DNA of 45,986 nt from Allobrachymonas sp. (GCA_030529505.1 JAUMWT010000013.1:1-45986), one strand, 5' to 3'. Counted from the stretch's first letter, positions 20,608 through 29,999 are shown. Notes: generated from the sequence alone by a model not told the origin. Program-made: numbers and translations.

Positions 20608-22071
20608 ATGCAAGTTCACGCTCCCATTTTCAAAGCCTACGACATTCGCGGCGTTGTGCCCGCCACCCTCAACGCCGACGTGGCCCGCGCCGTGGGCCGC
20701 GCCTTTGGCAGCCGCGCCCTGCAACTGGGCAGCCGCACCGTGGCCGTGGGGCGCGATGGCCGCCTGAGCGGCCCCGAACTGGCCGCCGCACTCATTCAGG
20801 GCCTGGTGGATGTGGGCGTGGAGGTGATCGACATCGGCCAAGTCACCACCCCCATGCTCTACTTCGCCGCGCACACCCTGTGCGACAGCGGCATCCAGGT
20901 CACGGGCAGCCACAACCCCAAAGACCACAACGGCTTCAAGATGGTGCTGCAAGGCCGCGCCATTCATGGCGACGAGATCCAGCAACTGCGCCAGATCATC
21001 GAAGCCGAAAGCTGGCAACTGAAAACCGGCGAAGCAGGCGGCAGCGTGCGCAGGCACGACGTGCAGCCCGCCTACCGCGAACGCATCGTGGGCGACATCC
21101 GCCTGGCGCGCCCCGTGCAAACCAGCGGCCAAAGCGCCAGCGCCGGCCTGTGTGAAATCAAGCAGACGATGACACGCCCCATGAAAATCGTGGTCGATTG
21201 CGGCAACGGCGTGGCCGGCGCTTCGGCGCCCGACATCTTTCGCGCGCTGGGCTGCGAGGTGATCGAGCTTTTCAGCGAGGTCGATGGCAACTTCCCCAAC
21301 CACCACCCGGATCCGAGCAAGCTCGAGAATCTGCAAGACGTGCAGCGCGTGCTGCGCGAAACCGACGCCGAACTGGGCCTGGCCTTTGATGGCGATGGCG
21401 ACCGGCTAGGCATCGTCACCAAAGACGGCCAGGTGATCTACCCCGACCGGCAAATGATGCTGTTTGCGCAAGACGTGCTCAGCCGCGTGCCCGGCGCGCC
21501 CATCGTGTTTGACGTGAAGTGCTCGCAGCGCCTGGCCGAGGCCATTCGCGCCGCAGGCGGCCAGCCGCTGATGCACAAAACCGGGCACTCGCTCGTCAAG
21601 GCCAAGATGAAAGAGGCCGATGCCCCGCTGGGTGGCGAAATGAGCGGGCACATCTTCTTCAAGGAACGCTGGTTCGGCTTTGACGACGGCACTTACGCCG
21701 GCGCGCGCCTGCTTGAAATCCTGAGCCGCCACAGCGATCCCAGCGCCGTGCTCAACGCCCTGCCCACGAGCTGCTCCACGCCCGAGATCAATGTGCCCTG
21801 CGCCGAAGGCGAGCCGCACCGCCTGGCGGCTGAACTGGTGGCGCTGGCGCAAAAAGAATGGGCGGGCGAAGCGCAGCTCACCGCCATCGACGGCCTGCGC
21901 GCCGACTGGCCCGACGGCTTTGGCCTGATCCGCGCCAGCAACACCACGCCCGTGCTGGTGCTGCGCTTCGAAGGCCACACGCCCGAGGCGCTGGCGCGCA
22001 TCCAGCAACGCATGCTGGCGCTGCTGCGCCGCGTCAAGCCCGATGCGCAATTGGGCGCGACGGCGCATTGA
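20608..22071 (+). CDS. Phosphomannomutase / phosphoglucomutase
   Basis: It interconverts the 6- and 1-phosphates of mannose or glucose and feeds GDP-mannose and UDP-glucose for envelope polysaccharides. The 487-residue product has FKAYDIRG at the start, the active serine in TGSHNPKDHNGFK (Ser101), the metal-binding DGDGDR at 261-266, the sugar-specificity loop GEMSGH at 343-348 and the phosphate-binding RASNTTP near the end, all as in AlgC-type dual-specificity enzymes. Residues about 171-190 are an insertion between domains 1 and 2. It is followed by a PH-like membrane protein and waaA, consistent with an envelope role. Confidence 0.94.
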   Translation: MQVHAPIFKAYDIRGVVPATLNADVARAVGRAFGSRALQLGSRTVAVGRDGRLSGPELAAALIQGLVDVGVEVIDIGQVTTPMLYFAAHTLCDSGIQVTGSHNPKDHNGFKMVLQGRAIHGDEIQQLRQIIEAESWQLKTGEAGGSVRRHDVQPAYRERIVGDIRLARPVQTSGQSASAGLCEIKQTMTRPMKIVVDCGNGVAGASAPDIFRALGCEVIELFSEVDGNFPNHHPDPSKLENLQDVQRVLRETDAELGLAFDGDGDRLGIVTKDGQVIYPDRQMMLFAQDVLSRVPGAPIVFDVKCSQRLAEAIRAAGGQPLMHKTGHSLVKAKMKEADAPLGGEMSGHIFFKERWFGFDDGTYAGARLLEILSRHSDPSAVLNALPTSCSTPEINVPCAEGEPHRLAAELVALAQKEWAGEAQLTAIDGLRADWPDGFGLIRASNTTPVLVLRFEGHTPEALARIQQRMLALLRRVKPDAQLGATAH

Positions 22072-22132
22072 GCCAGCCCCAGCCTCACACATCCTGCCAA
22101 GGCATCCGCCACAAACCCACATCACGCCTCGC

Positions 22133-22747
22133 ATGAATGATTGGTCGTCTTTTGCTTCATCATCACCCGCTGCCCTGCCCGCCGCCTTGCAAGGCCAACT
22201 GGCCGCGGGCGAGCAACTGCTGTGGCAAGGCCGCCCCCGGCAAGGGCTGATGCTGCGCCGTTCCGACGCCTGGCACATTCCCTTTTCGCTGGCGTGGTGC
22301 GGGTTTGCCATTTTCTGGGAATGGAGCGTCATCCGAACGAATGCGCCGCTGTTCTTCAAGCTGTGGGGCATCCCTTTCGTGCTGGTCGGGCTGTACATGG
22401 TGGCCGGGCGCTTTGTTTGGGATGCGCGCAACCGCTCACACACGCACTACGCCCTCACCACCGAACGCCTGCTCATCGCCAGCGGCAAAGGCCATGCCCA
22501 CATCCAATCCCTGTCGTTGCGCAACCTGCCCGATATCAGCCTGAGCGAGCGGGCCGATGGCACGGGCACCATCAGCCTGGGGTGCTTGCAGGCACCTTTC
22601 GATTCCACAGCCGCCTGGGGCAAGCGGGGCGAATGGCCTGGCAGGCGCGCAGGCGCTCTACAGCTTGTCGGCATTGCCAATGCCCGGCAAGTCTTTCAAC
22701 TGATACGCGATGCGCAGCGGCGCCAGCCCGCCGCCCCTTTTGCATGA
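22133..22747 (+). CDS. Membrane protein with bacterial PH-like domain
   Basis: The 204-residue product has a short N-terminus with GEQLLWQGRPRQGL, the usual entry of bacterial PH proteins. Two hydrophobic segments follow (IPFSLAWCGFAIFWEW and LWGIPFVLVGLYMVAG), then THYALTTERLLIASGK, the PH beta-core. Function in this family is unknown. The ATG at 22133 begins 61 nt after the mutase stop, so co-transcription is plausible. The open frame extends further upstream into the mutase gene, but without a sensible start. Confidence 0.78.
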   Translation: MNDWSSFASSSPAALPAALQGQLAAGEQLLWQGRPRQGLMLRRSDAWHIPFSLAWCGFAIFWEWSVIRTNAPLFFKLWGIPFVLVGLYMVAGRFVWDARNRSHTHYALTTERLLIASGKGHAHIQSLSLRNLPDISLSERADGTGTISLGCLQAPFDSTAAWGKRGEWPGRRAGALQLVGIANARQVFQLIRDAQRRQPAAPFA

Positions 22748-22778
22748 GTCCGCCATGAGTCCGCCCCGAGCGCCCCGA

Positions 22779-22939
22779 GAAGCCGTTCAAACTCTCCTCG
22801 CGGGCACTCGAAAATGGATGCGGGCGGTATGCTGCGTTGCAAATCTTGTCCATAGCTCAAGCCATGCCCTTCGATTTGCGCCTTGCGTCCCATCCCGCTC
22901 CCTTTCCAATCACTTCACGATAAGCGTTTGAACAGGTTC
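22779..22939 (-). repeat. MITE-like element C, directly before waaA
   Basis: A 161-bp copy read in reverse. One end is GAAGCCGTTCAAACTCTC, the other GTTTGAACAGGTTC. The flanks are CGA and TGA, one base apart from a perfect TNA duplication. It ends 7 bp before the waaA start codon. Confidence 0.85.
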
Positions 22940-22946
22940 TGACGTC

Positions 22947-24395
22947 ATGCTGCTTGCCTTGTACAACCTGCTCTTCTGGCTGGCGCAACCCCTGCTGCGG
23001 CGCAAGCTGCGCAGGCGCAGTGCGGCCGAGCCGCTGTACCTGCACGCCGTGCATCAACGCTTTGCGCGCTACACACCGCAAGAGCAGCAGCAGGCCCAAA
23101 GCCACGCCGGGCAATGGCTGTGGGTGCACGCCGTTTCGCTGGGCGAAACGCGCGCAGCCGCCATCCTGATTCAGGCCCTGCGCCAGATGCAGCCCGATCT
23201 GCGCCTGCTGCTCACCCACGGTACGGCCACCGGCTGGCAAACAGGCAGCACGCTGCTGCGCGATGGCGATATGCAAGTCTGGCTGCCGTGGGACGAGCGC
23301 GGCGCCGTGCAACGCTTCGTGCAAACCTTTCGCCCGCGCGCGGGCCTGGTGATGGAAACCGAAATCTGGCCACAGCTGCTGCAAGCCTGCCGGCAGCACG
23401 CCGTGCCCGTGGCGCTGGTCAACGCCCGCCTGAGCGAAAAAACCCTGCGCCAATGGCAGCGCCTGCCCCGCCTGGCACGCCAGGCCTATGACAGCCTGGC
23501 GGTGGCCTATGCCCAAACCGCAGCCGACGCCCAGCGCCTGCACACGCTGGGCGCGCCCGTGGTGCAAATCAGCGGCAACCTCAAGTTCGATGCCACGCCC
23601 GACGCGCAATTGCTGCAACAAGGACGGGCCTTGCGCCAGCACTGGCAAGCGCAAGCCATGCAAAAAACAGCGCACGCCGCACCCCCGCGCCCCGTGGCGC
23701 TGCTGGCCAGCAGCCGCGAAGGCGAAGAGGCCCTGTGGCTGCAAGCCCTGCAGGCCCTGCCCGCCGCCCAGCGCCAGGCCCTGCAATGGCTGATCGTGCC
23801 ACGCCACCCGCAGCGCTTCGATGCCGTGGCCCAACTGCTGCAAGACGCGGGCCTGCAGGTGCAGCGCCGCAGCCAGATCGGTCCAAACGATGCGTCCACC
23901 AGCCCATCCCCCGCAACCGATCAAGTCTCTGCCCACACCACCATTTGGCTGGGCGACAGCCTGGGCGAAATGCCCATGTATTACGCCGCGGCCGATCTGG
24001 CGCTGATGGGCGGCAGCTTTGAAAAGCTGGGCGGGCAAAACCTGATCGAAGCCTGCGCCTGCGGCTGCCCCGTGCTGCTGGGGCCGCACACCTTCAACTT
24101 TGCCCAGGCCAGCGAGCAGGCCATTGCCGCTGGCGCAGCCCTGCGTTGCGCCGATATGGCCAATGCCTTGCAGCAGGCGCTGGCCTTGCTGTTGCCTGCA
24201 TCACTTGCAACGGCAGGCACTGTGGCCGATGCTGCATCCGCAGATGCCGCCAAGGCCACATCTGCCCCGGCAGAAACGCATGCCACGCCCACGCTGGCCG
24301 CCATGCGCCAGGCAGCCGTGGCCTTCAGCCAGGCGCACCAGGGCGCAGCGGTGCGCATCGCGGCCGATGTGCAACAACGCGGCTGGCTGGGCTAG
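22947..24395 (+). CDS. waaA: 3-deoxy-D-manno-octulosonic acid transferase (KDO transferase)
   Basis: It adds Kdo from CMP-Kdo to lipid A precursor at the inner membrane, an essential step of LPS synthesis. The 482-residue GT30 enzyme starts with a membrane anchor (MLLALYNLLFWLAQPLL). WLWVHAVSLGETRAA follows with the catalytic-region glutamate, then METEIWPQLL and NARLSEKT, and in the C-terminal domain GGSFEKLGGQNLIEACACG and GPHTFNF. About 50 residues near the C-terminus are Ala-rich and longer than usual. The start lies 7 bp beyond a short repeat element and has no ribosome site. Confidence 0.95.
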   Translation: MLLALYNLLFWLAQPLLRRKLRRRSAAEPLYLHAVHQRFARYTPQEQQQAQSHAGQWLWVHAVSLGETRAAAILIQALRQMQPDLRLLLTHGTATGWQTGSTLLRDGDMQVWLPWDERGAVQRFVQTFRPRAGLVMETEIWPQLLQACRQHAVPVALVNARLSEKTLRQWQRLPRLARQAYDSLAVAYAQTAADAQRLHTLGAPVVQISGNLKFDATPDAQLLQQGRALRQHWQAQAMQKTAHAAPPRPVALLASSREGEEALWLQALQALPAAQRQALQWLIVPRHPQRFDAVAQLLQDAGLQVQRRSQIGPNDASTSPSPATDQVSAHTTIWLGDSLGEMPMYYAAADLALMGGSFEKLGGQNLIEACACGCPVLLGPHTFNFAQASEQAIAAGAALRCADMANALQQALALLLPASLATAGTVADAASADAAKATSAPAETHATPTLAAMRQAAVAFSQAHQGAAVRIAADVQQRGWLG

Positions 24396-24463
24396 GCTGC
24401 CCACACTGGCAAAAACCGCGCGCCCGGCAAACAAAGAAGCCACACCGCTTGGCGCGGCCCGCA

Positions 24464-24651
24464 GAGCCTGTTCACGACCTCGACGCGAGGCGATTGGACA
24501 GAGTGCGGGATGGGATGCAAGGCGCACACCAAAGGACATGAGCGAAGCGCATGGCCCGTGCGACATGTGCAAGAGGATCGACAAGATTGGCAACGCTGCA
24601 GACCGCCCGCATCCATTTTCAAGCGTCCGTGAGGAGAGTGTGAACAGGCTC
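24464..24651 (+). repeat. MITE-like element D
   Basis: A 188-bp copy with ends GAGCCTGTTCACGACCTC and GAGTGTGAACAGGCTC. Its first 16 bases agree with the IS5-type end at 248-269 except at two positions. The flanks are GCA and TCG, so no target duplication is visible. Confidence 0.9.
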
Positions 24652-24688
24652 TCGGATCGGCAGAGTCTGGCGGCGTTCGCCAGCCGCC

Positions 24689-24946
24689 TCAACGGCTGCT
24701 GAAGAAATAGGCCAAAAACGCCAGCGCCGCAATGGCCACAATGATCTTGCCCACCCAAGGCAGCAAGGCCCAGGCCGTCAGCCCCTTGACGGCCGTTTGC
24801 GCGGTTTTCGATTGCAGAAAAGGCTCATGCGCAGACTCCACCGCCTCTTTGCGGGATGACAGGGGCTGGGGCAGGCCGCAATGCGGGCAGGCCAAGGCCT
24901 GGTCGGATATGCGCCGTTTGCACTCCGGGCAAAGTATCAAAGCCAT
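24689..24946 (-). CDS. Small zinc-ribbon protein with C-terminal membrane segment
   Basis: The 85-residue product starts MALILCPECKRR and continues CPHCG, giving two CxxC knuckles (residues 6-9 and 20-23). It ends with a hydrophobic segment (VGKIIVAIAALAFLAYFF) that should anchor it with the ribbon in the cytoplasm. The ATG has a clear AGGGGAAG site. The function is unknown. It follows the exported-protein block on the same strand after a gap of 164 bp; whether it belongs to that operon is open. Confidence 0.75.
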   Translation of the reverse strand: MALILCPECKRRISDQALACPHCGLPQPLSSRKEAVESAHEPFLQSKTAQTAVKGLTAWALLPWVGKIIVAIAALAFLAYFFSSR

Positions 24947-25110
24947 GCTGCTCTTCCCCTTGTTCCAATCGCTCGTTCAAACCCTGTGCGCCAAGCAGGC
25001 AGCGTTTGGCGGGCCGCCCGTTTGCGTTTGCCCCCGGCCGCATCAACTGCTGGCCCTAGCTGCCTGAACACAAAGCCTGCCATGCCAGCGGGCCGATTTC
25101 CAGACCGCAG

Positions 25111-25824
25111 TCAAGGGGCCACAGGGGCGGTGCAACTCGCCCCCGCCGTTGCTGCGGCCGCCTCGCTGCTCAAGGTGCCGATCACGATTTCCACCCGGCG
25201 GTTGCGCTGCCGCCCCTCGGGGTGGTCGCTGCCATCGGGCTGGGTGTTGGCGGCCACGGGGCGTTCTTCGCCAAAGCCGCGCATTTGCAAATTGCGGGCG
25301 GGCAAGACCCTGCTCAACTGCGTGGCCACGGCCTGCGCCCGCCGCAGCGAAAGCGCCTGGTTGTAGGCGTGGCTGCCTTTGCTGTCGGTGTGGCCGTTGA
25401 TGCACACGGGCGCTTGCGGATAGGCGGCAATCAATTGCGCAGCCTTCGCCAGCACGGGCAGGGCCTCGGCACGCAGAGTGCTTTTGTCGAAGTCGAACAG
25501 CACGTCTGACGGCAAATCAATCACGATCTCCTGCGGCGTTTCGCGCGCCTGCAAGCTCTGCTTGAGTTGCTGCACTTGCTCCAGCTTTGTAGCCGGGTTG
25601 CCAGCGGCTTGCAAACTCGAATCCGCCGCCGCACGGCTCAGGCTGCTGGCCTGCTGCACGGGGCGCAAATGGCTGTCGCGCCTGGGGTGGGCTGGCACGG
25701 CCGACAGGCTTTGCGCCTGCGCGGCATGGATGCCCAGCCCGGCCACCAAGCCCAGCGCCCAGCATTTGCCTTGCCAGCCGCGCGCGCAACGGGCCAAGGC
25801 CGACATCACTGCGACGCGCCTCAT
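25111..25824 (-). CDS. OmpA-family peptidoglycan-binding protein
   Basis: The 237-residue product has an N-terminal signal region ending near AAQAQ. A linker of about 70 residues follows, and then a complete OmpA-type domain: VLFDFDKSTLRAEALPVL, INGHTDSKGSHAYNQALSLRRA with the Asp and Arg that bind diaminopimelate, and GFGEERPVA. It should sit in the periplasm bound to peptidoglycan. The start ATG overlaps the stop of the upstream lipoprotein gene (ATGA), so the two are translationally coupled. It is probably the cell-wall anchor of the CsgG-like export locus upstream. Confidence 0.88.
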   Translation of the reverse strand: MRRVAVMSALARCARGWQGKCWALGLVAGLGIHAAQAQSLSAVPAHPRRDSHLRPVQQASSLSRAAADSSLQAAGNPATKLEQVQQLKQSLQARETPQEIVIDLPSDVLFDFDKSTLRAEALPVLAKAAQLIAAYPQAPVCINGHTDSKGSHAYNQALSLRRAQAVATQLSRVLPARNLQMRGFGEERPVAANTQPDGSDHPEGRQRNRRVEIVIGTLSSEAAAATAGASCTAPVAP

Positions 25825-26486
25825 CCCGCACCCAGTGGCAGATCCAGTTTCAGGCCGGGGCCGGAATCGTCATCGGGCGCGTGGCCCTCGTTGATGACCC
25901 ATTCCACCTGGCGCGTGTTGGCGGGCAAGGCCCCCATGAAGACGAGCTGCCCTTCCAGCGTTTCGCCCTTGCGCACGCGCAGATGCGGGTTGTCGGCCGG
26001 GGCCTTGATCATGATCTTGTTGCCCGCTTCGTCGCGCAGATAGGTTTCGCCCGCGCTCAGGCTGGTGAAGATGGTTTTGTCGCCGCCCAGCGAGAGGCTG
26101 ACGCTGAGCACCGTGACATCAGCGGCCAGTTCAACCTGCTTGACGCGCACCGTCAGCCCCAGCGGCGAAACGGCTTGGGCATCCACCGCCACGATGCGGC
26201 CGGGGGCAGGCGCCGGTGCTGCGGCCATGCCATTGGCCTGTGCGCTGGCTTGCGCCACGGGTGCAGGCACGGCGTCTGCCGTGGGCTGCCCCTGCTGCTG
26301 AGCGGCCGCTTGCTGCTGGGTGGCATCGTGGGTTTGCGGGCCTTTGGAACAAGCGCCCAGCCACAGCGCACTGGTCGTTGCCAACAGCGCAGCACCCAGG
26401 CCTGCACGCACACGGCGCAGGCACGACGCACGGCGGGTGGCCGCAGCAGAAGCAGAAGAAACGGAAAAAGGATGGGTTGGGCTCAT
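25821..26486 (-). CDS. Lipoprotein of unknown function
   Basis: The 221-residue product has a long positively charged lead and the lipobox LGAC (Cys46). A Gln/Ala/Pro linker follows, and then a beta-rich domain: VDAQAVSPLGLTVRVKQVEL, VTVLSVSLSLGGDKTIF, and LEGQLVFMGALPANTRQVEW. The domain's shape recalls DUF4352-like immunoglobulin folds, but that is a guess. The inner ATG at 26486 has an excellent AAGGAGG site 5 nt upstream and is preferred over the frame's first ATG at 26507. The stop overlaps the OmpA-type gene's start. Confidence 0.75.
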   Translation of the reverse strand: MSPTHPFSVSSASAAATRRASCLRRVRAGLGAALLATTSALWLGACSKGPQTHDATQQQAAAQQQGQPTADAVPAPVAQASAQANGMAAAPAPAPGRIVAVDAQAVSPLGLTVRVKQVELAADVTVLSVSLSLGGDKTIFTSLSAGETYLRDEAGNKIMIKAPADNPHLRVRKGETLEGQLVFMGALPANTRQVEWVINEGHAPDDDSGPGLKLDLPLGAG

Positions 26487-26632
26487 GAAAACCTCCTTGA
26501 AATCCAATCACGCAGTAGATAAAAAAACAGGGGGACGGCGCACGATGGCGGCTGGGGCGGCAGCTTGCGATGGCTCGCAGTCGGCTTGGCTGAACAGCGG
26601 CAAGCGGCTCAAGCGCGGCCCACCGAATCGCA

Positions 26633-27196
26633 TCAACGAATGGTGACGCTGTTCACATTGCTCACGCCACCAGTCGATGTATGGCTGCCTTTGACTTGCT
26701 TGCAGTTGCCGCGCACTTGCACATCGTGGCTGTTGCGCCCGGTCACGATCACGGTTTTGCCTTGCAAGCTCTTGCCATCGGCCACCACGCTGTTGACGTT
26801 GACTTGCGCGCCCGGCTCGCCCTGGCACTCCACCACGACCTGGCCGGCCTGGTTGCCCACGACGTTGATCGAGTTCACGCCGCTGCCGCTGCTCTGCACC
26901 ACGCGCACGCTGTGGCCGCTGGCGTGCACATTGCTGTGCGCCTTGCCTGGGGCGCTGTTGCTGATGGCTTGGGCGCGCGCTTCGGCCGCGGCAATCTGTT
27001 TGTTCGCACGGCTCACGGCCGCATCGGCCGCGGCTTGCGCCGCTTTCACCTGCGCTTGCACGCGGGCCTCGATCGCATCCAGCGATTGCGGCTGGGATGC
27101 GGATTGGGCCTGAGCCACGCCGTGCGCCAGCAGGGCCACGGCCGAACCCGCCAAGGCAGCCATGCCGCCCCGCAGGTGAGAAAAGAAAACAGTCAT
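26633..27196 (-). CDS. Exported repeat-motif protein
   Basis: The 187-residue product has a signal peptide ending in AQA (LAGSAVALLAHGVAQA). A coiled-coil-like Ala-rich helix of about 60 residues follows (AAADAAVSRANKQIAAAEAR), and then a beta-rich tail with motifs SGSGVNSINVVGN, VNVNSVVADGK and VSNVNSVTIR. The tail resembles DUF3060-like domains and shares the N-x-N-S-[VI] motif with the repeat proteins at 30809 and 33806. The ATG at 27196 has an AAAGGAG site. It lies within the CsgG-like gene block and may be a subunit or chaperone of the exported fibre. Confidence 0.7.
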   Translation of the reverse strand: MTVFFSHLRGGMAALAGSAVALLAHGVAQAQSASQPQSLDAIEARVQAQVKAAQAAADAAVSRANKQIAAAEARAQAISNSAPGKAHSNVHASGHSVRVVQSSGSGVNSINVVGNQAGQVVVECQGEPGAQVNVNSVVADGKSLQGKTVIVTGRNSHDVQVRGNCKQVKGSHTSTGGVSNVNSVTIR

Positions 27197-27294
27197 GATG
27201 CAACTCCTTTCATCGTGCTGCTGATTCAAAAAACTGGCCGCAGTTGTTGCACGCACAGTTGCACACGCGCTTGGGGCCATGCGCCAGATTGCTT

Positions 27295-28731
27295 TCAGGG
27301 CGCGACCGGCGTAGCAGACGAAGCGGGGGCTTCGACCGGCGCTGCGGGCGCAGGCGCTGGCGGCGGGGCAGGCCGCAATTCCACGGGGCCCACGGGCGCA
27401 GGGGGGACTGAAGGCGCTGGCGGCACAGCCGCTGGCCCAGCCTGGCGGCCCGAGCGTTTGCCTGTTGCGGATCGCTTGCCCTGTGCTGGTGCAGCAGGTG
27501 CAGCCGCCGCGGGGCCAAGGGCTGGCGCGCGCCCATCCATCGGCAAGGCTGATGCAGGCAGTGGCGTGGCCGCCATCTGCCCGGGCAAAACGCCCGCGCC
27601 TAAGCTGGGTTGCACATGGCCCGGCACCGGCCCGATCACCGCGCCCCAGGCTCCGCCCGACTGGACTGCGCCGGGGGCCGCAGCTGTGGGCTGGGCGGCC
27701 GCTGTGGCGGCGCTGCCCTTGTCACCCTTGCCGCCCTTGTCGGCTTTTGATCCTTTGGCGGCACGACGTGCGCTGCCGCCATCGGCCGCGCTGCCCGCCA
27801 CCCCTTGCCCTGTGGCGCCCTGCGCCACGCCCGGCACCACAGCCGCTGCGCTCATCGGCGGCATGTGGGGCGCGCCCGGCAGGCGTTGTCCGTCCAGCAC
27901 GGGCGCAGGGGCGGCCACAGACGGCAGGCCCCACGGCCCGGGCGCCGCATGCCCGGGGGCACCGCGGCTCATCTGCTGGGCCAGTTCTTCGGCAAAGCGG
28001 TCGGCCTGGGCCAGTTCGTAGCTGGCCATGCTTTGGCGCAGGGTGCGCACGGTTTGCGCAGCCTGCTTGCCCGCGGCACTATCGGGCGCCACACGCTGGG
28101 CCAATTGGGCATAGCCCAAGGCCCGCACGCGATCAGGCGCCGTGCCTTGGCCACGGCGGTACATCTCGCTCAGGCGGGTCATGGCCTGCGGGTCGCCGCG
28201 CACGGCGCCCAGCACGTACCAGCGGTAGGCCTGGCTGATGTCGCCCATGCCCTGGCGCTGCCGCTGATAAGCCTCGCCCACCAGAGTCATGAGCTGCGGG
28301 TTGCGGGTGCGCAAGGCCTCCTGCTTGAGTTGCTCCAGCTCTCGCCCGGGCATGTTCGGCGGCGTGCAGCCGGGCAGGTGCTGGCCGCTTTGGGCCGCAG
28401 CGGCGCAGGCTTCCAGAAAGCGTGTGCCAGCATTGCCCGCAGCAGGTGGCGGCGCGGCTTGCGCTGCACGTGCGGCCTGGGCAGCGGCACCGCGAACGGC
28501 CCCTGTGGCGGCACGGCCCGCCTGCGTGGCCTGGGCGTTTTGTGCGGCTTGCACCGCTTGCGTGCCCTGCACGGTTTGCGCCACGGCCAGCGGTGCGCTG
28601 GCCCAGCCTGCCAGCAGGCCAATCAGCCACAGGCGCGGGGCAGCAAGCGCGGCAAGGGGTTTTCTCCATGCACACAGGCGGGGCGGCTTGCGGCTTGCAT
28701 TTCGGTCATCCAACAAGGCGGCTGCTTTCAT
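27295..28731 (-). CDS. Exported Sel1-repeat protein with long Pro/Ala tail
   Basis: The 478-residue product has a signal-anchor region near residues 25-50. Two to three Sel1-like repeats follow at about 140-250 (MTLVGEAYQRQRQGMGD, AYRWYVLGAVRGDPQA, YRRGQGTAPD). A low-complexity Ala/Pro/Gly tail of more than 200 residues makes up the rest. Sel1 repeats are solenoids that hold protein partners together. The GTG at 28746 overlaps the upstream CsgG-like stop; the ATG at 28731 has a GGGGG site 5 nt before it and is my choice. Tight coupling to the CsgG-like gene suggests a scaffold for the secretion complex. Confidence 0.72.
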   Translation of the reverse strand: MKAAALLDDRNASRKPPRLCAWRKPLAALAAPRLWLIGLLAGWASAPLAVAQTVQGTQAVQAAQNAQATQAGRAATGAVRGAAAQAARAAQAAPPPAAGNAGTRFLEACAAAAQSGQHLPGCTPPNMPGRELEQLKQEALRTRNPQLMTLVGEAYQRQRQGMGDISQAYRWYVLGAVRGDPQAMTRLSEMYRRGQGTAPDRVRALGYAQLAQRVAPDSAAGKQAAQTVRTLRQSMASYELAQADRFAEELAQQMSRGAPGHAAPGPWGLPSVAAPAPVLDGQRLPGAPHMPPMSAAAVVPGVAQGATGQGVAGSAADGGSARRAAKGSKADKGGKGDKGSAATAAAQPTAAAPGAVQSGGAWGAVIGPVPGHVQPSLGAGVLPGQMAATPLPASALPMDGRAPALGPAAAAPAAPAQGKRSATGKRSGRQAGPAAVPPAPSVPPAPVGPVELRPAPPPAPAPAAPVEAPASSATPVAP

Positions 28732-28742
28732 CACGGCCCCCT

Positions 28743-29999
28743 TCACTGCGCAGCGGGCTGCGCCGCAGATGCCGGCGCCGCATCGCCTGGCGCGCCAGCG
28801 CCCGCATCAACCGGGGCCGATGGGCTCTGCGCCTGGGCCACGGCGGTAGGCTGTGCGTCCCACGGCATGGGCACGTTGAAGAAGAGCGGCTCGAAGCCTT
28901 CCCAGGTGAGCACATCCACCCGGTCGCCAATCTGCGGGAAGTGCGTGGTGTACACATTGCGGATGGCCTGCACGGTGGCCTCATCCAGTTGCTGGTTGAT
29001 CTGCACCGGCTGCCCGTACTTTTGCAGCATGACCTGGATCATGGCGATCTTCATCGGCTGCTCCAGGCTGTTGAAGGCGTTGCGCACATTGGCCACCACC
29101 ACGGGGTCGGGCTTGCCGTCGGGAATGCAGCGCCAGTAGGGCGTGTTGGTGGCCTTGCCCAGCAGTTCCAGCACGCTCAAATCCACCAGGGTGCGAATGG
29201 CCGAGTGCCGCCCTTGCAAGTATTTGCCTTCGAGCTTGAAGCCGAAAGCGTCGCCGTAAAAGCCCAGGCTGGCATTGGTTTCCTTGCTGAAGTTCCACAC
29301 CTTGATGACGTTGGCCGCCTGCATCTGCGGCACCATCTGGTTGTTGCCGAAGTTGACCAGGTTCAAGTCCAGCCCCAGCGAAGAGAGAATGGCCGTGCGC
29401 TTCAAATCCATGCCCGTATTGGTTTTGCCGCGGCCCTTGCCGAAGTCGAGCGACAGATTGTTGGCGCGGCCCGCGCCCGACAAGGCGCGGTCGAATTCAG
29501 TCAGCGCGCCGGTGATCACGTAGTTGGGCATGGTCACGCCGAACTGCGCGCCCATTTGCGCCTGCGCCACGAGGTAATCGGGGTAGAAGGGCACGTACAC
29601 CACATTGGGGCCGATGCGGTTGATGGCGGTGCGCACCATTTCGGTGATTTCGCCCGGAATTTCGGCCCCGGCCAGCGGGTGCGAGAGGTTGGTGGCATCG
29701 CGAATGTCGCGCGTTTGCACGTAGATGGTGGGGTCGCCCTGCTTGTAAACCTGCAGCATGTCGCCAAAGCGGCGCAGGGCCTGCGAATAGTCGTTGAGGT
29801 TGGCCGCGGGCTTGAGTTTGCGCTGCTCGCTTTCGGCATAGAGCTTTTGCGCGTCGTCCACTGCCGCATTCATGCTGGCGCAGCCGCCTAATGCGCCGAA
29901 CGCGCCCATCAGGGCCAGCGCGGCCAGCAGGCGCGCGCGCGGCACGGCCGATGAGGTTTTGGATTGAGGTTTGCAATTGGAATGAAGCATGGCGCTCAT
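28743..29999 (-). CDS. CsgG/HfaB-like outer-membrane lipoprotein
   Basis: The 418-residue product has a lipobox LGGC (Cys40) followed by ASMNAAV, so it should reach the outer membrane. The core resembles CsgG/HfaB, the pore that secretes curli or holdfast-anchor subunits: GEITEMVRTAINRIG, VVYVPFYPDYLVAQAQMG, then YVITGALTEFDRALSG and DLKRTAILSSLGLDLNLVNF. LVDLSVLELLGK closes the CsgG domain. A C-terminal extension of about 100 residues is not part of usual CsgG. It lies in a run of same-strand exported-protein genes. The family is fairly clear; the cargo is inferred. Confidence 0.82.
   Translation of the reverse strand: MSAMLHSNCKPQSKTSSAVPRARLLAALALMGAFGALGGCASMNAAVDDAQKLYAESEQRKLKPAANLNDYSQALRRFGDMLQVYKQGDPTIYVQTRDIRDATNLSHPLAGAEIPGEITEMVRTAINRIGPNVVYVPFYPDYLVAQAQMGAQFGVTMPNYVITGALTEFDRALSGAGRANNLSLDFGKGRGKTNTGMDLKRTAILSSLGLDLNLVNFGNNQMVPQMQAANVIKVWNFSKETNASLGFYGDAFGFKLEGKYLQGRHSAIRTLVDLSVLELLGKATNTPYWRCIPDGKPDPVVVANVRNAFNSLEQPMKIAMIQVMLQKYGQPVQINQQLDEATVQAIRNVYTTHFPQIGDRVDVLTWEGFEPLFFNVPMPWDAQPTAVAQAQSPSAPVDAGAGAPGDAAPASAAQPAAQ

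Noticed and set aside
18957-21155. A 732-codon frame overlapping the MFS and mutase genes
   Set aside because: It is an out-of-frame reading of two clear genes and runs through a terminator.
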